Below, piece by piece: positions 1 through 8,792 of a stretch of DNA of 55,026 nt. The translations under genes were made by a program, and so were the position numbers. This DNA is from an uncultured Chitinophagaceae bacterium (lineage in GTDB: Bacteria; Bacteroidota; Bacteroidia; Chitinophagales; Chitinophagaceae), in the NCBI GenBank assembly GCA_937858715.1, contig CALLZY010000238.1, forward strand, positions 1-55,026, written 5' to 3'. The notes under the pieces are model-generated. The model did not search any database and had not been told where the DNA came from. It was given only the letters and a program-made list of their open reading frames with translations. The number at the start of each line of letters is the position of its first letter. Positions within the stretch are counted from its first letter, which is position 1.

Positions 1-319
1 AGATATCAGGGCCTTTTGTATTATTACGTAGAATAAATCCTGTAAAATCAACTTCGTTCCGTCACACGACGCTTTTTTATCCAGGCGGAGACCATCAAAC
101 CTCTGTGCAACTCCGTGCTGCCTTTCCCTCTGTGCCCTCTGTGGTTATTGCCTTTCCAACCGATAGCTATCGGTTCCGCTTCAGCGGAATCCTCTGTGCA
201 ACTCTGTGCTGTCTTTCAATCAGTGCCCTCTGTGTTTAAAACATTAAGAAACATCACCGTGTCCGCTGTGGTTAACCCATCTTCCATATTAAACTACTTT
301 CAACAACATTAAACAACTA
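1..319. other. Intergenic stretch with dispersed repeats
   Basis: I see no convincing gene here. The stretch holds repetitive 'ctctgtgcaactc(c/t)gtgct' phrases. A short palindrome of the CCGATAGCTATCGG type lies near 160-174. At 174-198 there is a 25-nt sequence containing an ATTCCGC-loop-GCGGAAT hairpin, found again unchanged at 5084-5108. The end nearest the gene (about 283-317) carries the ATTAAAC/TTTCAAC simple repeat seen throughout the polysaccharide locus. Confidence 0.6.
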
Positions 320-817
320 TTAATCTTCTCTCTCCCCCTTTTCATTCATTCGACCCCTTTGCACCGCAGGATTTCCTGTTACCAAAGCAAACGCCGGAAC
401 ATCCTTCGTTACCACTGCCCCGGCACCCACAAAAGCATATTGCCCGATTTCTACACCACAGAGTATGGTGGCATTGGCACCAATTGTGGCACCCTTCCTG
501 AGAAATGTTTTTTTAAATTCATTCTTCCTGTTTATTGCACTGCGGGGATTGGTTACATTAGTAAATACGGCCGAAGGCCCGATAAACACTTCATCCTCGC
601 AAATCACCCCTTCATATAAAGAAACGTTGTTCTGCACTTTTACCCCATTGCCCAGTATAACCCCGTTTGCTACAAACACATTTTGTCCCAGTATGCAGTT
701 TTCGCCAATTACAGCGCCTGACATCAGGTGACAGAAATGCCACACTTTAGTGCCGGCTCCTATGCGGCAGCCGTCATCAATAACAGAAGTGGGGTGTATG
801 AAAACTGTCTCACTCAT
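320..817 (-). CDS. WbpD/WlbB-like hexapeptide-repeat N-acetyltransferase
   Basis: This 165-aa protein consists almost entirely of left-handed beta-helix hexapeptide repeats of the type (I/V)GxGxx, for example [20 protein letters not shown] and [11 protein letters not shown] closing [20 protein letters not shown] segment is typical of sugar O- or N-acyltransferases. The N-terminal [21 protein letters not shown] is characteristic of WbpD/WlbB enzymes, which N-acetylate UDP-3-amino-GlcNAc-uronate during surface polysaccharide synthesis. That fits the neighbouring nucleotide-sugar genes. Its start overlaps the end of the upstream nucleotidyltransferase gene by 4 nt, so the two are probably co-translated. 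The substrate is inferred, and the matching dehydrogenase and aminotransferase are not in view. Confidence 0.8.
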   Translation of the reverse strand: MSETVFIHPTSVIDDGCRIGAGTKVWHFCHLMSGAVIGENCILGQNVFVANGVILGNGVKVQNNVSLYEGVICEDEVFIGPSAVFTNVTNPRSAINRKNEFKKTFLRKGATIGANATILCGVEIGQYAFVGAGAVVTKDVPAFALVTGNPAVQRGRMNEKGERED

Positions 818-1428
818 TGAAAATACTTTCTGTGATGCTGAGTAACTGTTTTCTTTATCATCTCCCAGGATGCGGGCATCAGCATCTCTGGCATTTCATC
901 GTTCTCGGCATCCTCAAAATACACAAGACTTTTTAATACCATAAACGCTGAACCATCGGCAAATTTTTCTTCGTAAAGCTGAACCATTTCTTTAAGGCTG
1001 AATTCTTTCAGCAGGAAATAAAGATCAGTAAAGTCTTTTTTAGCACCCCTCCCTGTAATTGCAGACAGTTTCATTGCCGCTATATCCTTTTTGGAAGCAA
1101 GCCTGATGTTATTTTCATTTAAAGGTTCTGACAGCCATGGATATGAATAGTTTACAAAATCAACCTTAATACCATTTACAAGAAGACTCTTAATATTTTT
1201 CAACTTGTTAAGCCATACTATATTGCCCATTGAAGAAACTGTTTCTGTCAGTATCGTTTCATCCAATGATAACGCACCAAACAAATCCAGATCAACTGAT
1301 TTCCTGTGACCTGCTTGCAAAGCCATCGCAGTACCACCCACCAGTCGTAAAGGTGAGAACAAAGGTTCTGCCATGATTTTGTTCAGGAGTTCCAGTGTTG
1401 GGGAATCGACTGTTTCAAAATGTAACAT
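814..1428 (-). CDS. AbiEii/AbiGii-like nucleotidyltransferase
   Basis: This 204-aa protein has a nucleotidyltransferase core: GGTAMAL at residues 31-37 followed by [10 protein letters not shown] (41-50). That matches the GG(T/S)-x-(D/E)x(D/E) signature of AbiEii-type (MNT-like) enzymes. A later (T/S)[15 protein letters not shown] segment is also typical of the family, which includes toxins that modify tRNA 3' ends. The gene upstream overlaps it by 46 nt and encodes a 102-aa protein that could be its partner. The pair sits inside a polysaccharide operon, which suggests a passenger toxin-antitoxin or defence module. A toxic role is an inference. Confidence 0.7.
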   Translation of the reverse strand: MLHFETVDSPTLELLNKIMAEPLFSPLRLVGGTAMALQAGHRKSVDLDLFGALSLDETILTETVSSMGNIVWLNKLKNIKSLLVNGIKVDFVNYSYPWLSEPLNENNIRLASKKDIAAMKLSAITGRGAKKDFTDLYFLLKEFSLKEMVQLYEEKFADGSAFMVLKSLVYFEDAENDEMPEMLMPASWEMIKKTVTQHHRKYFQ

Positions 1429-1691
1429 CGAAACGATTCTTTTGGTATTCCGGTTAACAGTGAGATAAACCCAAGAGACTTCTCATCAAGAGAACGAAGC
1501 TCTTTGCATATTTCACCGATCTTGTTTATTCCATATTGCTGCTGCAGAATATTCCAGTCAAGGATCAACCCGTATTCCAATACCCTTTTTACGATTTGAG
1601 CTTTGTTTTTTTCCCAATCCAGTTTATTCCGGTCCACATCCCAAAAAAGGTGCGGCGAAAAATCAGCTATGGTTATTGTTTTATTCTCCAA
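1383..1691 (-). CDS. Small partner protein of the AbiEii-like gene
   Basis: This 102-aa soluble protein starts MENKTITIADFSPHLFWDVDR and then has helical segments ending with [27 protein letters not shown]. The layout, a short protein overlapping the 5' end of a nucleotidyltransferase gene, is common for AbiEii-type modules in Bacteroidota (DUF6922-like, from memory). A regulatory or antitoxin role is inferred from position only. I see no classical helix-turn-helix. Confidence 0.55.
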   Translation of the reverse strand: MENKTITIADFSPHLFWDVDRNKLDWEKNKAQIVKRVLEYGLILDWNILQQQYGINKIGEICKELRSLDEKSLGFISLLTGIPKESFRCYILKQSIPQHWNS

Positions 1692-1794
1692 AGTAAACTC
1701 CTTAAACTATATTAAACTTATTTCAACCACAATTAAACTATTTTCAACTACTATTAAACAATATTCAACCATCATTCAACCATTCTCACCAACC
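1692..1794. repeat. Simple ATTAAAC/TTTCAAC repeat spacer
   Basis: This spacer consists of about nine units of (n)ATT(A/C)AAC(n) with a period of 10-11 nt. On the transcribed (minus) strand it reads GTTGAA/GTTTAA. Similar spacers occur at about 283-317, 3588-3640, 5188-5226, 6610-6690, 7788-7830 and 13163-13275, always between genes around the polysaccharide locus. Confidence 0.7.
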
Positions 1795-2769
1795 CTATCT
1801 CTTCCCAAACGCCAGGTGATCCTTCCAGATTTCCTCCTGCGGCAATGATTTAAAATAGTCGTATGTCAGCTTCAGTCCTTCTGCTCTTGAAACTGCGGGC
1901 TGCCAGCCTAATATATTCTTAGCCCTGGTAATATCCGGCTGCCGTTGCTTTGGATCATCAGCCGGTAAAGGCCGGTAAACAATTTTTTGCGTGGTGCCTG
2001 TCAGTGCAATGATTTCTTCTGCAAAATCTTTCAGGCTGATCTCATCGGGGTTACCGATATTCATGGGCTGTGCATAATCGCTCAGCAGCAAACGGTAAAT
2101 ACCTTCTATAAGGTCAGCGACATAGCAGAAACTGCGGGTCTGGCTGCCATCGCCAAAAACAGTTAAGTCTTCACCACGCAACGCCTGGCCGATAAAGGCC
2201 GGCAGTGCCCTTCCGTCGTTTAAGCGCATACGGGGGCCATAGGTGTTAAAGATGCGTACGATCCTTGTCTCCACACCATGATAGGTATGATAAGCCATGG
2301 TCATCGCCTCCTGGAAACGCTTTGCTTCGTCATATACGCCTCTGGGACCTACAGGGTTTACGTTGCCCCAGTAATCTTCATTTTGCGGATGTACCAGCGG
2401 GTCGCCATAAATCTCACTGGTGCTGGCCACCAATACTCTTGCCTTCTTGCTCAACGCAAGACCAAGGCAGTTATGTGTGCCCAATGAACCAACCTTTAAT
2501 GTCTGAATGGGAATTTTCAGATAATCAATCGGGCTGGCCGGAGAGGCAAAGTGAAGGATATAGTCCAGGTGGCCGGGCACATGAATGAACTTACTTACAT
2601 CATGATGATAAAAACTGAACTGCTTCAGCGGAAACAGGTGTTCAATATTTTTCAGGTTACCGGTGATCAGGTTATCCATGCCAATCACCTCATACCCTTC
2701 TTTGATGAACTTGTCACAAAGATGGGAACCCAAAAAACCGGCGGCACCTGTTATCAGTACTCTTTTCAT
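1795..2769 (-). CDS. UDP-glucuronate decarboxylase (UDP-xylose synthase)
   Basis: This 324-aa extended short-chain dehydrogenase is read from the ATG at 2769. A longer upstream reading (to 2883) would add 38 residues translated from repeat DNA, so I reject it. The NAD-binding GAAGFLGS is at residues 8-15, STSE at 116-119 and the catalytic YDEAK (Tyr146/Lys150) follow in order. The [10 protein letters not shown] block is typical of UXS enzymes, which convert UDP-glucuronate to UDP-xylose. The Ugd gene just upstream would supply the UDP-glucuronate, giving a two-step route to a xylose donor for the polysaccharide. Confidence 0.87.
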   Translation of the reverse strand: MKRVLITGAAGFLGSHLCDKFIKEGYEVIGMDNLITGNLKNIEHLFPLKQFSFYHHDVSKFIHVPGHLDYILHFASPASPIDYLKIPIQTLKVGSLGTHNCLGLALSKKARVLVASTSEIYGDPLVHPQNEDYWGNVNPVGPRGVYDEAKRFQEAMTMAYHTYHGVETRIVRIFNTYGPRMRLNDGRALPAFIGQALRGEDLTVFGDGSQTRSFCYVADLIEGIYRLLLSDYAQPMNIGNPDEISLKDFAEEIIALTGTTQKIVYRPLPADDPKQRQPDITRAKNILGWQPAVSRAEGLKLTYDYFKSLPQEEIWKDHLAFGKR

Positions 2770-3076
2770 GTATGATTTTGTATTTTTTAATATCGCCTCT
2801 TCTTCACTTGTCACGCCTTTGTTTCTTGGCACACTTAACCTACTTGTCACACTGACGAAGGAAGTGTCTCTCCTTTGAAACACGGCACCCCGGTCTACTT
2901 GTCACACCGACGAAGGAGGTGTCTCCCTTCTGGAAACCTGGGCTAAAGGCCGTCCCTTACTCGGGCCTTGCTCCTTCTGACACAGACTCCTCCTGCCACT
3001 TACTTTTGCCTGACAGATAAACCTTGTGTAAGGCAGTTCGGAGTGACAAGTTACCGGAGGCGTCTCACTTCTGAAA
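2770..3076. repeat. Dispersed inverted/direct repeats
   Basis: No gene is seen in this stretch. A roughly 40-nt unit beginning CTACTTGTCACAC(T/C)GACG occurs twice in direct orientation, at about 2840-2881 and 2895-2936, with small differences. A related GAGTGACAAG tail appears near 3035 and again near 3550. These look like members of a dispersed, non-coding palindromic repeat family rather than an insertion sequence, because there is no transposase. Confidence 0.6.
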
Positions 3077-3424
3077 CTATCCGTCCTTCCTGTGAAACAA
3101 CCGGTCCGGAGGCCATTTCCCACAAACCTCTTCATTCAAAAACTTCCAACCAGGATTAAAAGAACTGATTAATGCCTCCTTCTTACTTCTTCTCCAGCCC
3201 TTAATTTCCTTTTCACGGATAATCATATTATTAATATACGCAGAGGACTCATAATACAATAAGTAATGAGCATGATACTTTCCTGTAAAAAAAACGGGAT
3301 TACCTCTTTGTAAAAAATGCTCAACCAACCGCTGCGGCAAATTATTCGTTACCCCTGTATAAAGAACTTTCCTGGTAACATTTGTAACGATATAAACAAA
3401 ATACTCGCTGTTGTTTAAAAACAT
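3077..3424 (-). CDS. GIY-YIG nuclease-domain protein
   Basis: This 115-aa protein carries the single-domain GIY-YIG fold. YFVYIVTN at about residues 8-15 and VLYTGVTNNLPQRLVEHF (20-37) supply the GIY/YIG strands and the conserved Arg. A REKEIKGWRRSKKEALI segment follows, typical of the small UPF0213-like family. The last 15 or so residues run into repeat DNA and may be an appendage. Its biochemical role is unknown. It sits alone between UDP-sugar genes and is one of several passenger genes in the locus. Confidence 0.8.
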   Translation of the reverse strand: MFLNNSEYFVYIVTNVTRKVLYTGVTNNLPQRLVEHFLQRGNPVFFTGKYHAHYLLYYESSAYINNMIIREKEIKGWRRSKKEALISSFNPGWKFLNEEVCGKWPPDRLFHRKDG

Positions 3425-3625
3425 TGCCGTAACCCTTTACATGATAACAGGCTTCCTTTTAAGGCCGTATGATCCGTATTAAGGCTTTACTTCAGACTAT
3501 TCGATTCTTAACAAGGACTCCCCGCCACGGCGGGCAGGCTCGTTCCCCGGAGTGACAAGTAGGTTGAGGAATAACGCTAATTAAGACTTTCAACCCCTTT
3601 CAACTTTTCAACCCTTCAACCTCTC
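3425..3625. other. Intergenic repeats between ugd and the GIY-YIG gene
   Basis: No gene is seen. The stretch contains a GC-rich CCGCC-ACGG-CGGGC hairpin near 3521-3537, a GGAGTGACAAGTAGG motif shared with the 2840-3050 repeats, and a CTTTCAAC/CTTCAAC simple-repeat run near 3588-3640 that reaches into the end of ugd. Confidence 0.5.
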
Positions 3626-4960
3626 TCAGCCAACCTCAACCTTCTCTCTGCCAATACTCTCATAATAGAAACCAAGACTCCGCATCAAACCTGTATCATA
3701 GAGATTACGTCCGTCAAAAATCACTTTCGCTTTCAGCGATGATGCTATCTTTCCAAAATCCGGTGTGCGGAATTCATTCCACTCTGTACAAATAATCAGA
3801 GAAGCGGCTCCTTCCAAAGCTGCATACTGGCTGCCGGCAAACTGAATTTTATCTCCGTATATTCCCCTTACATTCTCCATCGCTTCGGGATCAAATGCCT
3901 GAACATTGGCACCATTGGCAAGCAGGTAATCAATTACCTCCAGTGCCGGTGCTTCACGGATATCATCTGTATTGGGCTTAAAGGCCAGCCCCCAGAGAGC
4001 AAATGTTTTACCGGCAATATCATTATTGTAATAATGCCTGATCTTGGAAATGAAGAAACTTTTCTGCAGTTTGTTCACATCCATTACAGCGTTCAGTATT
4101 TTAAAATCATAGGCCACTTCGGTTGATGATTTGGCCAGGGCCTGCACATCTTTAGGAAAACAACTGCCGCCATAGCCCAGTCCCGGGTACAGGAAATGTT
4201 TACCAATCCGGAAGTCTGTACCCACCCCTTTGCGAACCATATCTACATTGGCTCCCAATTTTTCGCACAACACAGCTATCTCATTCATAAAAGAGATTTT
4301 TGTAGCCAGGAAGCTGTTTGCCGCATACTTGGTAAGTTCTGCACTTTTCTCATCCATGAAAATGATGGGGTTGCCCTGCCGCACATACGGCTCATACAAT
4401 TGGTGCATCAGTTTTATGGCCCTTTCTGATTGTGTGCCCACCACTACCCTGTCGGGCTTCATAAAATCATCAACGGCACAACCTTCACGCAGGAACTCAG
4501 GGTTACTCACCACATCAAAAGCCTTTGCTAAAGAATCACCACCGCTTTCCAAAATAGTCTGCCGCACTTTATCAGCAGTGCCTACCGGCACAGTGCTTTT
4601 GTCAACCACAACAGTGTAGCCATCTGCAGGCAACAGTTTGCCCAGGTCCCCGGAAACACCCAGCACATATTTTAAATCGGCGCTGCCATCCTCACCCGGA
4701 GGTGTGGGCAAGGCCAGGAAGATTATGCTTGCACCTTTTATACCCTCTTCCAGTGAAGTGGTAAAATGCAGGCGGCCCTCTTTCAGGTTCCTGGTAAATA
4801 CCTTTTCAAGCCCCGGCTCATAAATAGTGATGGTTCCGGCGGAGAGCTTTTTCACTTTTGAAGCGTCAATATCAATACAAGTGACATCATTTCCGGTCTC
4901 AGCAAAACAGGTACCGCTTACTAAACCTACATAGCCGGTACCCACAACTGCAATCTTCAT
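3626..4960 (-). CDS. ugd: UDP-glucose 6-dehydrogenase
   Basis: This 444-aa protein is full length for bacterial Ugd. The Rossmann motif GTGYVG is at residues 7-12. The central SNPEFLREG block is near residue 152, and the catalytic cysteine lies in GYGGSCFPKD (Cys267). The C-terminal UDP-binding domain includes WGLAFKPNTDDIREAP. The enzyme oxidises UDP-glucose twice to UDP-glucuronate, which the UDP-xylose synthase two genes downstream can decarboxylate. The start at 4960 gives the expected MKIAVVGTGYVGL. Confidence 0.94.
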   Translation of the reverse strand: MKIAVVGTGYVGLVSGTCFAETGNDVTCIDIDASKVKKLSAGTITIYEPGLEKVFTRNLKEGRLHFTTSLEEGIKGASIIFLALPTPPGEDGSADLKYVLGVSGDLGKLLPADGYTVVVDKSTVPVGTADKVRQTILESGGDSLAKAFDVVSNPEFLREGCAVDDFMKPDRVVVGTQSERAIKLMHQLYEPYVRQGNPIIFMDEKSAELTKYAANSFLATKISFMNEIAVLCEKLGANVDMVRKGVGTDFRIGKHFLYPGLGYGGSCFPKDVQALAKSSTEVAYDFKILNAVMDVNKLQKSFFISKIRHYYNNDIAGKTFALWGLAFKPNTDDIREAPALEVIDYLLANGANVQAFDPEAMENVRGIYGDKIQFAGSQYAALEGAASLIICTEWNEFRTPDFGKIASSLKAKVIFDGRNLYDTGLMRSLGFYYESIGREKVEVG

Positions 4961-5228
4961 ACTATTTAATTTGTTTTATTTCATTTTATATGCTAACCAC
5001 AGCGAACACAAAGCACACTGAGAATGGCACTCACAGATTAACACAGATTCTCTGCTATTCTTTTTTTACTTTGGTACTTTTTATTCCGCTTCAGCGGAAT
5101 CCTCTGTGTCCTTCCATATTGCCTTTCCCTCTGTGTTAAAAATCACAAAGCATTCGCCGTGTCCGCTGTGCCTGCTGTGGTTTAACGATATTCAACTTTT
5201 AAACCATTAAACCATATTAAACCTTCCC
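4961..5228. repeat. Dispersed repeat cluster
   Basis: No gene is seen. It contains 'accacagcgaacacaaag'-type and 'cctctgtgt'-type phrases, the exact 25-nt copy (5084-5108) of the sequence at 174-198 with its ATTCCGC/GCGGAAT hairpin, and ATTAAACC repeats at 5188-5226. Confidence 0.6.
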
Positions 5229-6092
5229 TCACCTCATCGCAACCCGCCTGAGATACTCTCCATACCCGCTTTTTACCAGCTCATTGGCCAACGCCAGCAA
5301 TTGCTCTTTCGTAATAAAGCCATTCCGGTATGCTATTTCTTCAATACATCCAATATTCGTTCCCTGTCTTTTTTCAATCACCCTTACGAACTCACTGGCA
5401 TCACTTAAGGAATCAAAAGTGCCCGTATCCAGCCAGGCAGTACCCCTGTCAAGCACTGCTACTTTAAGCTTTCCCTTTTTCAGGTACTCCTTATTTACAT
5501 CCGTTATTTCATACTCTCCTCTTGCAGATGGCGCAAGGTTTTTTGCAATTTCCACCACACTATTATCATAAAAATATAAACCGGGCACCGCATAATTCGA
5601 TTTGGGTTCCTTTGGTTTTTCCTCAATACTAACAGCATTCATGTCATCATCGAACTCCACCACACCATATCGCTCCGGGTCAGATACCTGGTAGGCAAAA
5701 ACATAACCGCCTTCCACATCGTTAATTGATTTTAGCTGGCTGCCCAGGCCTGTTCCGTAAAATATATTATCACCCAGCACCAGGGCAGCTTTATCTTTCC
5801 CTATGAAATCTGCTCCGATTACAAAGGCCTGTGCCAGTCCGTTAGGTACTTCCTGTACTGCATATTCAAAACGGCATCCCACATGGCTGCCATCGCCAAG
5901 CAGACGTTTAAACTGGGCATTATCTTCCGGGGTGGTAATGATAAGCACCTCTTTAATTCCCGCCATCATCAAAGTAGAAAGCGGGTAATAGATCATCGGC
6001 TTATCATATATCGGCATTAACTGTTTCGAAATTGCCTTTGTGATCGGGTAAAGCCTGGTGCCAGAACCACCTGCTAGGATAATACCTTTCAT
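5229..6092 (-). CDS. rmlA: Glucose-1-phosphate thymidylyltransferase RmlA
   Basis: This 287-aa protein is read from the internal ATG at 6092, which gives [18 protein letters not shown], the usual N-terminus. The reading from 6152 would add 20 unrelated residues. The GGSGTRLxPxT nucleotide-binding loop, [21 protein letters not shown] and the [13 protein letters not shown] block are all present. RmlA makes dTDP-glucose from dTTP and glucose-1-phosphate, the first step towards dTDP-deoxysugars. RmlB lies one gene upstream. RmlC and RmlD are not seen in the window, so the final sugar is uncertain. Confidence 0.93.
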   Translation of the reverse strand: MKGIILAGGSGTRLYPITKAISKQLMPIYDKPMIYYPLSTLMMAGIKEVLIITTPEDNAQFKRLLGDGSHVGCRFEYAVQEVPNGLAQAFVIGADFIGKDKAALVLGDNIFYGTGLGSQLKSINDVEGGYVFAYQVSDPERYGVVEFDDDMNAVSIEEKPKEPKSNYAVPGLYFYDNSVVEIAKNLAPSARGEYEITDVNKEYLKKGKLKVAVLDRGTAWLDTGTFDSLSDASEFVRVIEKRQGTNIGCIEEIAYRNGFITKEQLLALANELVKSGYGEYLRRVAMR

Positions 6093-6152
6093 TTGAGGGA
6101 AGTTTAATGTAGTTGAACGTTGATGAAAATTGTTTATAGTGCTACCGGCCAC

Positions 6153-6605
6153 TTAACTGCTCAGCGGTATCATAGGTTGTAACAGATATGGAGCAGTTAT
6201 CAACAACCACATATAACCAAGTTTACCGATGCGCTTTACTTGAGATGTTTTTAGATTTGAGAGCTTAATTGAAAGTAATTGTACCTGTTGGCGATAAGCA
6301 GTTAATTTTTCGGCATTAAGATAACCAAGGTCAGTAGCAATGATGATATGATTAAATAATTCCATCAGACTGCTGAATGATACTGTTGTAAAATGAGCCT
6401 GGTCTTTTGCTGTTTGACGGGTAGTTCCCTCGGCAATATTTGCACATACTGACACTGCCGCTCTTCTCATTTGTGATACCAGTAAATATTTTTCTTCCTG
6501 CGGAAAAGATTGAGTAGCCTTATAAATTTCAGATGCGAGTTTTTTGGCCAATTGCCAGACCTCCAGCTTTTCAAATGAGAACTGATAAAATTTGGTTTCT
6601 TCCAT
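6153..6605 (-). CDS. Four-helix bundle (S23-like) protein
   Basis: This 150-aa protein has the family pattern FEKLEVWQLAKKLASEIYKATQSFPQEEKYLLVSQMRRAAVSVCANIAEG, followed by HHxx-like helices. It is typical of the four-helix-bundle proteins first noticed in 23S rRNA intervening sequences. These are common passengers in polysaccharide loci of Bacteroidota and have no settled function. The last 30 or so residues, after KTSQVKRIG, are hydrophobic and unlike the usual family end, so the C-terminus may have drifted. It lies between rmlB and rmlA. Confidence 0.8.
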   Translation of the reverse strand: MEETKFYQFSFEKLEVWQLAKKLASEIYKATQSFPQEEKYLLVSQMRRAAVSVCANIAEGTTRQTAKDQAHFTTVSFSSLMELFNHIIIATDLGYLNAEKLTAYRQQVQLLSIKLSNLKTSQVKRIGKLGYMWLLITAPYLLQPMIPLSS

Positions 6606-6688
6606 AATAAACAGTTTTCAACAATATTAAACCTCATTCAACCACATTAAACCATTTTCAACACTCATTAAACCACATTCAACCGTAC
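6606..6688. repeat. 10-bp-period simple repeat
   Basis: This is the clearest copy of the locus-specific spacer repeat. Successive 10-mers read tATTAAACCt, cATTCAACCa, cATTAAACCa, TTTTCAACac, cATTAAACCa and cATTCAACCg. It separates rmlB from the four-helix-bundle gene. Confidence 0.75.
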
Positions 6689-7738
6689 TCAGCCCCGATA
6701 CTGCGTCTCGTAATACCGCTGATACTCCCCGCTTGTTACATTCTTCAGCCACTCCTGGTTTTCAAAATACCAGTCAATCGTAAGCTTCAATCCTTCCTCA
6801 AAAGTTACCGAAGGTTTCCAGCCTAATTCTTTATTAATTTTTGTGGCATCAATGGCATAGCGGCGGTCATGACCGGGCCTGTCTTTGATATAAGTAATCA
6901 ACTGCTCACTGGTTCCGGGAGTATTGCCCAGTTTTTCATCCATCTGCCTGCACAATAATTTCACCAGGTCAATATTCTTCCATTCATTAAACCCGCCGAT
7001 ATTATACGTATCACCTGTTTTACCATGGTGGAAAACGGTGTCAATTGCTACTGCATGGTCTTTTACATAGAGCCAGTCACGGGTGTACAAACCATCCCCA
7101 TAAACAGGCAACGGCTTCTTATGTATAATGTTATTGATAAAAAGCGGAATCAGCTTCTCGGGAAAATGATTGGGTCCATAGTTGTTAGAGCAGTTGCTGA
7201 TAACCACCGGCAACCCATAGGTATCATGATAAGCCCTGACGAAATGATCGCTGGAAGCCTTGGAGGCACTGTACGGTGAATGAGGATCGTATCTGGTATC
7301 TTCTGTAAAGAACCCGGTATCACCTAATGCGCCATATACTTCGTCAGTAGAAACATGATAGAATTTCTTTCCGGCATAATCTCCCTTCCAGAATTCCTTC
7401 GCTGCATTCAGCAGGTTAACAGTGCCGATAACATTGGTATATACAAAATCCAGTGGTGACAGAATGGAGCGGTCCACATGGCTCTCAGCAGCCAGGTGAA
7501 TAACCCCTGCGGGCTGATATTTCCTGAAAATATTATCTATTGCTTCCTTGTCCAGGATATCAGCCTTCTCAAAAACATAATCAGGGGATTGTTCAATATC
7601 CCTCAGGTTCTCAAGATTTCCGGCATAGGTCAATGCATCAAGATTGATGATTTTATACTCCGGGTATTTTGTTACAAACAACCTCACTACATGCGAACCG
7701 ATAAAACCAGCTCCCCCTGTAATTATTATTGCTTTCAT
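6689..7738 (-). CDS. rmlB: dTDP-glucose 4,6-dehydratase RmlB
   Basis: This 349-aa protein has the expected length. GGAGFIGS at 8-15 binds NAD. HLAAESHVDRS (81-91), STDEVYG (130-136, with catalytic Asp132/Glu133) and YSASK (Tyr156/Lys160) are the diagnostic RmlB motifs. It converts dTDP-glucose to dTDP-4-keto-6-deoxyglucose, the branch point to rhamnose, fucosamine and other deoxysugars. It follows the WbpP-like epimerase and precedes rmlA on the same strand. Confidence 0.94.
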   Translation of the reverse strand: MKAIIITGGAGFIGSHVVRLFVTKYPEYKIINLDALTYAGNLENLRDIEQSPDYVFEKADILDKEAIDNIFRKYQPAGVIHLAAESHVDRSILSPLDFVYTNVIGTVNLLNAAKEFWKGDYAGKKFYHVSTDEVYGALGDTGFFTEDTRYDPHSPYSASKASSDHFVRAYHDTYGLPVVISNCSNNYGPNHFPEKLIPLFINNIIHKKPLPVYGDGLYTRDWLYVKDHAVAIDTVFHHGKTGDTYNIGGFNEWKNIDLVKLLCRQMDEKLGNTPGTSEQLITYIKDRPGHDRRYAIDATKINKELGWKPSVTFEEGLKLTIDWYFENQEWLKNVTSGEYQRYYETQYRG

Positions 7739-7829
7739 TTTTTGTTATTTATTGACAGAACTTCAGAACAGTAATATTGGCATAGCCCTTCAACCACATT
7801 CAACCGTATTAAACCACATTCAACTTCAC

Positions 7830-8780
7830 TCAACTCCTGTCCATGTACCACTTCCATGTCTGCCTCAAACCAGTAAGCACCGGCACCTTCACCTCGTATC
7901 CCAGCAGCGTCGTCGCCTTCGAAATATCCGCCAGGCTGTGTTTAATATCTCCGGTTCTTTCCGGCCCGAAATCAGGCTCCAGGCTGCTTCCGGCCTCCAT
8001 CCTCAACGCATAAAAAAGTTCAGTTAAAGTTGTCTGATCACCACAGGCTACATTATACACCTGGTTAACTGCAGATGGCCGATCGGTGAACAAGGCAAGT
8101 GTATTGGCCAAAACAGCATTATCAACATAGGTAAAATCCCTGCTGTGTGAACCATTGCCGTTGATGACGGGCGGTGTATTGGTCAGCAACCCCTGTATGA
8201 ACAAAGGAATAACGGCTGCATAAGGTCCATTTGGGTTTTGCCTGGGGCCAAAAACATTGAAATACCGCAGACCAACAAATTCCATGTCAAACAAACGGGC
8301 ATACACCTGTGCATATAATTCATTAACTAATTTGGTAACAGCATACGGTGAGAGTGGGTTACCAGTTTTATCTTCAACTTTCGGCAGCCCCTGATGATCC
8401 CCATAAGTGGACGAGCTGGCCGCATACACCACTCTTTTTATTTCACATTCTTTTGCAGCAGTAAATACATTCACTGTGCCGCCAATATTCACATCGTTAG
8501 TAGTAACAGGATCGGCAATTGAACGGGGTACTGAACCCAGTGCAGCCTGGTGTGATATTAAATGAACACCCCTGCAGGCTTCCAGGCAGGTATTATAGTC
8601 CCGGATATCGCCTTCGATAAACTGAAACTTAGGATTAGTGCGGAACTCTTTGATATTATCCAAAGAACCGGTTGACAGGTTATCAAGTACTCTCACCCCG
8701 GTCACCCGGTCATCCTTCAGCAAAGATTCAGTTAGATTAGAACCGATGAATCCTGCCCCTCCCGTAATCAAAACTATCAT
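7830..8780 (-). CDS. UDP-GlcNAc/GalNAc(A) C4-epimerase, WbpP/TviC-like
   Basis: This 316-aa extended SDR has GGAGFIGSNL at residues 7-16, HQAALGSVPRSIADP (77-91), the SSSTYGD loop and YAVTK (Tyr146/Lys150). The AALGSVPRS and NVFGPRQNPNGPYAAVIP blocks resemble WbpP/TviC-type UDP-N-acetylhexosamine(uronic acid) 4-epimerases more than GalE. It probably makes a GalNAc-type donor for the polysaccharide. The ATG at 8780 is 12 nt from the end of the wzc-like gene, so the two are likely co-translated. Confidence 0.82.
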   Translation of the reverse strand: MIVLITGGAGFIGSNLTESLLKDDRVTGVRVLDNLSTGSLDNIKEFRTNPKFQFIEGDIRDYNTCLEACRGVHLISHQAALGSVPRSIADPVTTNDVNIGGTVNVFTAAKECEIKRVVYAASSSTYGDHQGLPKVEDKTGNPLSPYAVTKLVNELYAQVYARLFDMEFVGLRYFNVFGPRQNPNGPYAAVIPLFIQGLLTNTPPVINGNGSHSRDFTYVDNAVLANTLALFTDRPSAVNQVYNVACGDQTTLTELFYALRMEAGSSLEPDFGPERTGDIKHSLADISKATTLLGYEVKVPVLTGLRQTWKWYMDRS

Positions 8781-8792
8781 GGAGTCGTTTGT

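Noticed and set aside
115-312. 65-aa plus-strand ORF at the left edge
   Set aside because: It is made of intergenic 'ctctgtgc' repeat phrases and a palindrome, and has no coding features.
2902-3135. 77-aa and neighbouring ORFs around 2.9-3.1 kb
   Set aside because: They consist of dispersed repeat DNA and give low-complexity peptides without homology-like motifs.
6606-6688. Possible CRISPR array
   Set aside because: The repeat unit is only about 10 nt with no spacers, and similar runs occur in many spacers without cas genes.
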